Positions 56,164 to 64,000 of a stretch of 64,000 nucleotides of DNA are shown here, piece by piece. The first letter of the stretch is position 1. Each line of letters begins with the position of its first letter. The stretch spans positions 4,464,001 to 4,528,000 of the forward strand of contig JAKSGN010000007.1 of NCBI GenBank assembly GCA_024180945.1, read 5' to 3'. The notes beneath the pieces are model-generated. The model searched no databases and had not been told where the DNA came from. It saw only the letters and a program-made list of their open reading frames with translations. A program made the translations under genes and the position numbers. Source of the stretch: Macrophomina tecta. Taxonomy: Eukaryota; Ascomycota; Dothideomycetes; Botryosphaeriales; Botryosphaeriaceae.

Positions 56164-56994
56164 AGTGCTGTGTGGTTGATTGTAAGAACTTGAATGACGG
56201 CTCTTGTGCGTCTTGAAGAGGGGGGAAAAAACCCCCCCGAACTAAGGTCAGAAAAGTATTTGATTGGGGATTGGCTGGGACAAAAAAAAAATTCATACTT
56301 GGTTTTGATGCCTTGCCTGAGTCAGCTAAACCCCATGATGCAAGTTGATTGCTGAAGTGCTGACCTTTTCCGGATATTGACCTAGGAGCGTGCACAAGTG
56401 CCCGAGGCTCACGGAGAGAAGCTGTCGAGAAGGCTGACGTTTATCAGTGTTGAAAAGCTAGTGCTTCCGATAGGCCGATGTAGAAGCATTCCGCTGCTTC
56501 TCGGCTCGCATCCTTGCCTTTACCGCGCCTCCATCGGAACTGCTCTGCGCGTCATCGCTGACATACTTCCAAATCTACAGCAACTGACAAAGGTATATGA
56601 GCAACGGAAACCTGTTTCAATACAGAGCAGACCGTTTCCTTGAGAGAAAAAGCAGGGGCGTGGCACTAAGAGATTAAAGTTTTCGGCGAGAGTCTCGCAT
56701 GTGCCTGCCTAATTCGGCAAAGAGCTTTGGTTCCACTATCTTATCTCTGGCAGCGGGCAGAGCCCCTCCATCACTATCACCGCCTAACGACCCCACTGCG
56801 CTATCTGGCGACTCAGCGGGCGGTAGCTCGCTTTATCAGAATACAGCGCATATTTGTTCCAGAGCTTCGCAATGGCGGTCCTTCAAAAGGCGCGACTGTG
56901 CTCTTTCATACCTGGCCCTGTACAACCACTTCTATCTCTTCTTTTGTATTGTACAACTTTCTCAGGTTAACAAGTCCCCCACCCACCGCCCACC
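56164..56994. other. Intergenic region between DAHP synthase and amidase
   Basis: No gene. It holds the DAHP synthase 3' flank with short homopolymers, then the CT-rich amidase promoter. Confidence 0.5.
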
Positions 56995-59102
56995 ATGGCA
57001 TCTCCAACCCCCGTTCCAACCACCAAACCCTGGCAAGACGTCTCCGCCGCCCTCCAAGCCCACCGCGCCGCCTCACTTGCCGCGATCCAACCACCCCTCC
57101 CACCCCTCCCCGACCCTCTCCCCCTCAACACCACCGCTCTCCCCGCGCAGCTCCTCACCTCCGATGAAGTCTCCATCACCGAGTCCGCCCCAGAAGCCCT
57201 CCTCGCATCCCTCTCCACCGGCGCCCTCTCCTCCACCACCGTCACCGCCGCCTTCCTCCGCCGCGCCGCTCTCGCCCAGCACGCCACCAACTGCATCACC
57301 GAGCTCCTCCCCGCGCGCGCCCTCGCCCGCGCCGCCGAGCTGGACGCCTACCTCGCCGCGCACGGGCGGCCGATCGGCCCGCTGCACGGGCTGCCCATCA
57401 GCGTCAAGGAGCACATGTCGATGGGCGGCTGCACCACCAACGCCGGCTTCTGCGCCTGGGCGGACCACGCCGCGCCGCAGGCCCTCATCCTCGACATCCT
57501 GTGGGCCGCCGGCGCCGTGTTCTACGCGCGCACGACGCAGCCGCAGACGCTCATGCACCTCGAGACGTCGAACAACATCTACGGCGTCACGCGCAACCCG
57601 CACAACACAGCGCTGACCAGCGGCGGGTCGAGCGGCGGCGAGGGCGCGCTGGTCGGCTTCCGGGGCAGCTGCTTGGGCGTCGGCACCGATATTGGCGGAA
57701 GCATCCGCAATCCGGCGGCGAACTGCGGGGTTTGGGGCCTGCGGCCGACGGCGTGGCGGTTGCCGAATGCGGGGGGTGTGGCGACGATGTGAGTGTTGGT
57801 TGTTTTGTCTCCCCCCTTTGTTTTTCTTGTCTTCGTCTTCTTCTTCCTCTTTTTTTTTTTTTTTTTTCTGTTCTGTTCTGATCATTGATCGACTGGTGTG
57901 GGCGGGCGCTGATGAGTTTTGTAGGAAGGGGCAGGAGCAGATTGTTCCGGTTATCGGACCGCTGAGTACGAGTTTGGAGGGGATCAAGGTCTTCACGAAG
58001 ACGATTATTGATGCGAAGCCGTGGTTGAAGCAGGTGGACCTGATTCCGATGAGGTGGAGGTATGATGAAGAGTGGTTGCCGAAGGATACGGAAGGAAAGA
58101 AGAAGTTGAAGGTTGGCGTGATGTGGGATGATGGTGTTGTGAAGCCGCACCCGCCAGTTTTGAGGGCGCTGAAGGAGGTTGTGGATAAGTTGAGGGTGGC
58201 GAGTGGAGTAGAGGTAGTGGAGTGGAAGCCGCATAAGCATGATCTGGCGTGGGAGATTATCGTGAGTTCTCTCCCCTTGACGCCTTTTTCTCCATACGAC
58301 AACAGGAACCCCCTGCTGGGCCAGGATCCCCTCTGAATCTTCTTCGTCGATTCTGACAGGGTACCTATAGGCGAGTCTTTACTTCTCAGACGGTGGACGT
58401 GAAGAAGCCGCAGCTATTGAAGCCTCTGGAGAGCCGTGGCGCCCGCTGTCGAAATTCATCATCAAGGAGAACCCGCATGTTCCCAAGGAGCCATACTCCG
58501 TGACCGACATTTGGCGGCTTACCAGACTCCGCGAGCAATACCGGACTGAGTACGCAGAGCAATGGAACGCAACAGCCACGGGAGAAGACGGCGACGGTAT
58601 GGTGGACGTGATTCTCTGTCCCGTCGGCCCCGGTGCTGCACCGCCGGTCGACAATGCGAAGTACTGGGGTTACACCAGTCAGTGGAACCTGCTGGACTAC
58701 CCCTCACTCGTCTTTCCTGTGAGTTCGCTTTTGATTGCGTGCATCACGCCGTATGACAGCGTAGATTGCGGCGAAGCGAGGAGAACTATGCATGCTGACA
58801 TGCAGCAGGTTACGCAGGTCGATCCCGCCATTGATGTGAAGGACGAGAGCTACAAGCCCCGCAACGACCAGGATGACTTCAATCACAAGCTCTGTATATA
58901 TCCCATGCTCTTAAGTGATACTTCCGGAGAATTCGCCGCTAACTTTGACTGCGCAGACGAACCCGAGACCTACCGAGACGCACCAGTGTGCCTCCAGCTC
59001 GTTGGTAGGCGTTTCGAGGACGAGAAGGTACTGCAGGCCATGGAACACATCGTCGAGAAGACGGGCGTCCCGTTCGCCGGCTTTGGAGTGAAGAGTGCTT
59101 AG
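56995..59102 (+). CDS. Amidase-signature family hydrolase
   Basis: Exons are 56995-57788, 57925-58261, 58371-58718, 58809-58893 and 58957-59102; 569 aa. The Ser-cisSer-Lys triad is visible: Lys138 in ISVKEHM, cis-Ser213 in SGGSSGGEGAL, and the nucleophile Ser236 in GTDIGGSIRNPA. It resembles fungal acetamidase/fatty-acid-amide hydrolase-type enzymes that cleave aliphatic or aryl amides; the natural substrate cannot be told. There is no signal peptide, so it is probably cytosolic. The acceptor of intron 2 was set at 58370 because an earlier AG leads to a stop, and it gives the expected AWEIIASLYFSDGG. The C-terminus (NHKLYEPETYRDAPVCLQLV) matches the family across the last splice. Confidence 0.92.
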
Positions 59103-60491
59103 ACGAGTGCGCTGCAAGATACCCTACATAAATACCATGAATAGGGCCGAGGGGGGCAGACATGTACGGTGTGAGGCTCTGTCCACGTGATGTAGATGCC
59201 CCTGTTTCCCAGCTTTCAGATCGCGGGCTGGACACAGCCGAGAACGGCATTTTTACGCGCTGTAATCTACGTTGCGCCGTACGTATGCCATGACGGTGGC
59301 TGCGTGTCATGCCGCTGCGGCGGGGCGCTAGCTTGACCCGGACTCATCTGCGTGTAATTGGGCAGATCAAATGAGTTTTCATGGCAACCAACATGCGTGC
59401 TCGATCCCTCGGTGGCCAGGGAGTGTAGCAGTCGTGCACAAGCTTTTTGAGCTGTGGAATATCCAAGATGGAAATGGCAGGGTAACACGCCATCTGGAGC
59501 ATGGGATATCCCGCTTTGTCCTGCTTGTCTTCTCAACTAAAGCCCCACACAATGTCTCTGTTCAGCCCATCTTCCGACGTCCACGCTCGAGCCTCGTTCC
59601 TTCCCTCTCTCGGCCCCAATAGGGTCCAGAATCCTTAGCATGCCACAGGGCGGCGGCAACGGGGGATAGAGCACGCGCGCGGGGTGATTGGTTTGTGTCG
59701 CGTCAGTTAAGCCCGCCTGCGCGGGATTGCCTGATTAGGCAATCCGCGATACAGCATCTCGCGGCTGTCGACACTGAACCCCAATTTTTCCTCTCACTCC
59801 GCTGCTCGCGAAGCTCCTGGCGGGGTGTGAAAGCCGAGCATTTGCGCATCTCGAAAGCCACAGACCGTGCCACGGCATAGTTACGTCTCTCTTCTTCCGC
59901 CGCTTTGCCGACCGCCGTTCTCCGCCAACGGAATCCGTTTCGGGCATCCCGGTGTTCCCGGGCAGCTCTTCTGCTCGTGTGCGTGCGTGTGGCTGGCCAG
60001 GACGAACAGCGCGAAAGAGAGGGGAAATGGACAGCGCGCGGAAATGGACGCTGAAGGGGCGCGTGACAGCAGCTTACCATTGCCTTCTTTTTCTCTCTTT
60101 CCCGCCAGCGTGATGAGGCTTGCCCGTCGTAGGAGTATATATAGAGCTCAATGCTCCCTGGAATTCCCTCCCTACCCGCCAATTGATCCTGTTGATCTCG
60201 AGCATTCCTACTGCTTCACCAATTGCTTTCCTTGCTCTTGCGCTCTGCCTGCTGCGAGCGAAAGCACACGAAAGAATCCGGCGGCACACTACCTCAGAGC
60301 AGAGCTCTCCCGCACATTCCTCTCCCCCCGGGACGACAGCAAGGACTGCAATTGCCTGCCTGCCTGCCTGCCTCCACACCTACTCACCGTATCTTGATTT
60401 CCCGGCGTTGTATCCATCAAGCTCACCATCCCCGCTTCGAATCCCGCCGATCTCCCCCGGCAAAGCCCACCGCAAAGACAGGGAAAACAAG
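59103..60491. other. Intergenic region and SDR promoter
   Basis: No gene supported. A TATA box (TATATATAG) is at 60136-60144, about 350 bases before the SDR start, implying a long 5' leader rich in CT and TGCC repeats. Confidence 0.5.
60136..60144 (+). promoter_or_regulatory. TATA box upstream of the SDR gene
   Basis: TATATATAG is in rightward orientation, with no other rightward gene nearby. Confidence 0.45.
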
Positions 60492-61863
60492 ATGCCGGCG
60501 CCGACACTATTCGCCCGCGCCCTCCCTCTTCTCCGCACGACGGCAGCGGCGCGCGCTTCCGCCTCCGCGTCTTGTGCCCCGCCCCCCGCACTTTCCCTCC
60601 TCAGGCCAACTCCCAGAACAGCAACCGCACGCGCCGCCACCAGGCATTTCTCCGCCACGACCGCTGTCCGGAGCAGCAGCAAGGACAACATGCCGGCGGG
60701 GTCGGCCGCGGATAAGACCGGCACGGCAACGGCGCACGTGGGCACGCAGAAGCGGCTGCCGGAGTTCAGTCTGAAGGACAAGGTGGTGCTGGTGTCCGGG
60801 GGCGCGCGGGGCCTGGGGCTGACGCAAGCGGAGGCGCTGTTGGAGGCAGGTGCGATTGGTGAGTGGTTTGCCCCTTTTCCCTTTGTGAATCCCACCTCGT
60901 GGTGTGGTTTACCGAACGGGGATTGTGTTTTTATTTCCTTCCATTCCTTTCTACTGCCATGCCTCCTCGCGCAGTGCATGAAGCTGTCGAAGCAGAACGA
61001 GCGATACCATAACAATTTGAAACCAACAGGGGAAAAAAAAAAAAAAAGATGTCATATTGCATTGCTAACGGTCCACCCTCCCACACACAGTCTACGCCCT
61101 CGACCGCCTCCCCATCCCCTCGCCCGACTTCGCTCCCATGCAAGAGCGCGCGCGCACCCAGCTCGGCACGTCGCTGCACTACCGCCAGATCGACGTGCGC
61201 GACGTCCCCGGGCTCAACAAGGTCGTCACCGACATCGCCGACGCCCACGGGCGCCTGGACGGCCTGATCGCGGCGGCGGGCATCCAGCAGGAGACGCCGG
61301 CGCTCGAGTACAGCGCCGAGGACGCGAACCGCATGTTCGAGGTCAACGTGACGGGCGCCTTCATGACGGCGCAGGCCGCGGCGAAGCAGATGATCCGGTT
61401 CGGCAAGGGCGGGAGCATCGTCATGATCGCGAGCATGAGCGGGACGGTGGCGAACAGGGTGTGTATTACCACTTGCTCCGCGCTTTTCCTCTGCGGCCGG
61501 ATGACACGAGAGAGTGCGTGAATGTGCTGATCATGTTTTTGTGCTTGACAGGGCCTCATCTGCCCGGCCTACAACGCCAGCAAGGCCGGCGTCATCCAGC
61601 TCGCGCGCAACCTCGCCTCCGAGTGGGGCACCTACGGCATCCGCGTCAACACCATCTCGCCCGGCTACATCGTGACGGCCATGGTCGAGGAGCTGTTCAA
61701 GCAGTACCCGGAGCGCCGGACAGACTGGCCGACGCAAAACATGCTGGGCAGGCTGAGCGGGCCCGAGGAGTATCGCGGCGCGGGTGTTTTCCTGATCAGC
61801 GACGCGAGCAGTTTCATGACGGGCGCGGACCTGAGGATGGATGGTGGGCATGCGGCGTGGTAA
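60492..61863 (+). CDS. Short-chain dehydrogenase/reductase, probably mitochondrial
   Basis: Exons are 60492-60858, 61091-61458 and 61552-61863; 348 aa. A classical SDR: Rossmann motif VLVSGGARGLGLTQAEAL (GxxxGxG), LDGLIAAAGIQ (NAG variant AAG), catalytic Ser in MIASMSGT and YNASKAG (YxxxK), then PGYIVTAM and C-terminal GADLRMDGG. It reduces or oxidises a ketone/alcohol using NAD(P)H; it resembles sugar-alcohol dehydrogenases and sorbose/xylulose reductases, but the substrate is uncertain. The ~90-residue N-terminal extension is Arg/Ala/Ser-rich with RHFSATTAVRSSS, like a mitochondrial presequence; a second ATG (MPAGSAADKTG) would give a shorter cytosolic form. The 232-nt first intron is long for this genome. 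Confidence 0.88.
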
Positions 61864-62535
61864 GAGTTAATACACGCGAAAATTGAGAGAAGGGTGGGAG
61901 GGGGACAGAAGGTCGTAAGTGCTGGTTGATACTCTTGAAGCGCGGCGCTTGGGATATCTGAAAGAAGCTTCCGTATTTATACCATAATAGAACGTTATCT
62001 ACATCATCTTCGGTATTGTGATGGCGAGGGTAGGCTCCAGAGAAGTAGTACACGATGCTCTTTAAGCAACAAACAATCCCAGGGCGTCGACATGTACTTA
62101 AGCACTCCCTCATTATTCCAAAGGTCTTTTTTGCTCGATTGTGTGGATGTTATGCGAGCAACACTCTCTCTGACACATAAGACGGAATCTGGCCGGTCTG
62201 CATTCAGTAGAGCAGTCTACCTGCTCGTTCCGCTGGCAATACCTTCTTCGTGACAGAAAGCTTTGAGGTCAGCACCCGGCTTTGTTAGCCGCTGCGAGTA
62301 CTGCGGTTCCGCAGGCGAGCAGACAATTCCTGCCCCAGCGCTTTCCAGTGACCACGAGCCGCACTCGAGGACACGAGACTGTCGGGAGATCCTCTCAACC
62401 TGGCCTCCCCGCCAGGCGCGTCCACAAAACCGCGCTCCGACATCGGCCACCACACCCGGCCCACGACTACCGGAACAGTCCAGTGCGCTCCTCTTGACCA
62501 ACAGGCGTGCCAGACATCCTCTCCATACCATCCGC
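61864..62535. other. Intergenic region between convergent SDR and HTH-like genes
   Basis: No gene supported. The two 3' ends converge here. Confidence 0.5.
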
Positions 62536-63295
62536 TCAAATCACCTCCAGTGCCCCCTTCGGCCCCAACCGCCCCACCACCCCCTGCCTCAGCCCCAACT
62601 GCCGCTCGATCTCGCCTTCCGCCTTCCCCCGCTGGTCCCTCAACACCAGCACCTTCCTCAACTCAACGACATCCAGAAACGTCCTGCCCGCAGCGCCCTT
62701 GCGCCCGAGGTTCGCAAACTCTTGCTCTGCCTCGGCGGCAAGGCGCTCGCGCGCAGACAGGATCATCAGTGCGGGGTTGTGCATGCGCGAGGGCATGGGT
62801 GCGCCGGTGGGCGGGCCGAAGGGGTTGGGGCCGGTGGAGAAGTCAGGAAGGTTGTCGCGGGTGGAGGGGGAGGAGGTGGATGTGGCGGATGTGTTGGAGT
62901 TGGGTTCGGCGGGCCGCCGTTGCGGCTCGTAAGGTGAAGTGGACGAGTTGGAGGTGTAGGGGTTGGGGTCGACGGCGCCGAGGGAGCGGAGTTGGGCGGC
63001 GTAGGCGGGGTCGGCAGCGTCGAGGTTGATGGCTGGTGTTGCTGTGGAGTTAGCATTACGGTGGAAAGGGAGGCGGTGGGAGCCTGGTGTGGGGAATTGG
63101 TTGGTAGCTGAGGGGCGTACCTTCGTCTCGAGACTCGCTGGCTTGCGGCTGCGGGCGAACGGTAGGCCCTGGTTGCGAAGCGCGGCCGGCGGGTTGTGGT
63201 TTCGGTGCATTGGTGGTGGCTTGTGCTGCGCGCGTGGGGTAGACACGAGCGGTGCTGTTGGCAGCGCGCGAGGCCTTTGAAGCTGAGGATCCCAT
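62536..63295 (-). CDS. Conserved fungal protein with C-terminal HTH-like domain
   Basis: Exons are 63295-63121 and 63041-62536; 226 aa. The first ~130 residues are disordered, rich in Ala/Pro/Ser/Thr/Gln. The C-terminus is well ordered: PALMILSARERLAAEAEQEF followed by GRTFLDVVELRKVLVLRDQR and EGEIERQLGLRQGVVGRLG. The last segment has helix-turn-helix spacing (IERQLGL..GVVGRL), like small fungal HTH-domain proteins of unknown role. An initial MGSSASKASRAA could allow N-myristoylation (Gly2, Ser/Lys-rich), suggesting membrane association. I cannot assign a function. Confidence 0.75.
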
Positions 63296-64000
63296 TGCGT
63301 TGGCGGGCAGATGAATTGAGGTGCAGAAGAAGCGGCACGGCGGAGAGGACAATGGAGGCGAAGGTCGATGACGCTCTGGTTAGGTCGAAACATCCTCAGA
63401 CGTGGCCCAAGCTTCCTGTGGAAATTCTCGCCTCCTGATTGGCTGAATGCTCAACAGCTCACAAACTGCAAACCAACTCAAGAAACGGCGACGAGGGTAA
63501 ACTTATGGATCATTTCAAGAAATTCCTAGTATTTAGGGTTTCTTAGTTCGTGTTATAGCGCGAGAGCATGAAAAATGAGTACATGGGCTCCGTCAATGTC
63601 ATTGCTGAGGCCCGCTGCCTTCGTAATATTTCGCTCACCGCCGAGATTGCCCGATCGTGTGTGGCACAGTGACAGCTTAGCCTCACACTTATCTTTCAGA
63701 GCAGCTCGACGTGTTTTCTTTTTCTTTTTCTTTTCGTTTTTGGTTGTGGGGGTGGAGGGGCTCAGTTGTGCTCGCAACTCCTTGCTGCATACAACGCAGC
63801 CACCTGCGCCTACTGAGCGCTATATTGAGCCATGCCCAAAACAGAAATGCTGTCACGCATTCATGCATTAAGCTTTCCCACCCTTATCACCACCTAAATA
63901 TCTTTTTAAAATCCATATTCGGGGCCCATTTTTCATCTTGCCGTTCCCATAATACCATCAACGTTTTAAAAGCATAACGAAAACATACACAACTATGTAA
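63296..64000. other. Intergenic region at the right window edge
   Basis: It contains the upstream region of the HTH-like gene and AT-rich sequence toward the end. No gene is supported. Confidence 0.5.

Noticed and set aside
57073..58302. 409-codon open frame on the minus strand
   Set aside because: It lies opposite the amidase exons, is Arg/Gly/Ala-rich low-complexity, and reflects GC-rich codon use of the real gene.
1..64000. CRISPR arrays, rRNA genes, telomeric repeats, PKS or NRPS modules
   Set aside because: None were seen. Regular short repeats are only microsatellites and the coding Asn-Gly repeat.

Overview
The window is genomic DNA of a filamentous ascomycete (Pezizomycotina). The evidence is multi-exon genes with short (mostly 44-110 nt) GT-AG introns carrying CTAAC-type branch points, a mitochondrial Ile-tRNA synthetase, a class II DAHP synthase, Zn2Cys6 and C2H2 regulators, and decayed transposons. 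I cannot place it below that rank from sequence alone.

Layout. 1-1247: 3' end of a FAB1-type PI3P 5-kinase. 2.0-5.7 kb: three tandem copies of one C2H2 zinc-finger gene (one broken, one relic, one apparently intact). 5.9-30 kb: a terpenoid biosynthetic gene cluster, containing in order an NAD(P)-binding reductase-like gene (-), GGPP synthase (-), a possible tiny gene (+), P450-A (-), a stand-alone class I terpene cyclase (+), a transposon-relic island, HMG-CoA synthase (+), P450-B (+), a small NTF2/SnoaL-like protein (+), a DHA2-type MFS exporter (-), P450-C (+, with an apparent frameshift) and an AflR-like Zn2Cys6 regulator (-). 30-39.7 kb: gene-poor DNA holding a well-preserved Tc1/mariner element with perfect terminal inverted repeats and TA target duplication. 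39.7-63.3 kb: ordinary genes (mitochondrial IleRS, CSC1/OSCA-like channel, rhamnogalacturonan lyase, HYPK-like protein, DAHP synthase, amidase, SDR, HTH-like protein).

How the cluster should work (inference). HMG-CoA synthase would raise mevalonate flux and the prenyltransferase would make GGPP. The cyclase resembles the N-terminal cyclase half of fungal chimeric synthases such as fusicoccadiene synthase, but here it has no fused prenyltransferase, so it would take GGPP from the separate enzyme and give a polycyclic diterpene. Three P450s and the reductase would oxidise it, the NTF2-like protein could catalyse an isomerisation or cyclisation, the MFS protein would export the product and the Zn2Cys6 protein would switch the set on. 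A TCGG-N-CCGA inverted repeat recurs in the cluster promoters and is the best candidate operator. I did not find a glycosyltransferase, methyltransferase, acyltransferase or polyketide synthase, so the product is probably an oxidised aglycone. Exon boundaries are my own reading; for each multi-exon gene given exact exons the sum is a whole number of codons, except P450-C and the transposase, which are one or two bases short.
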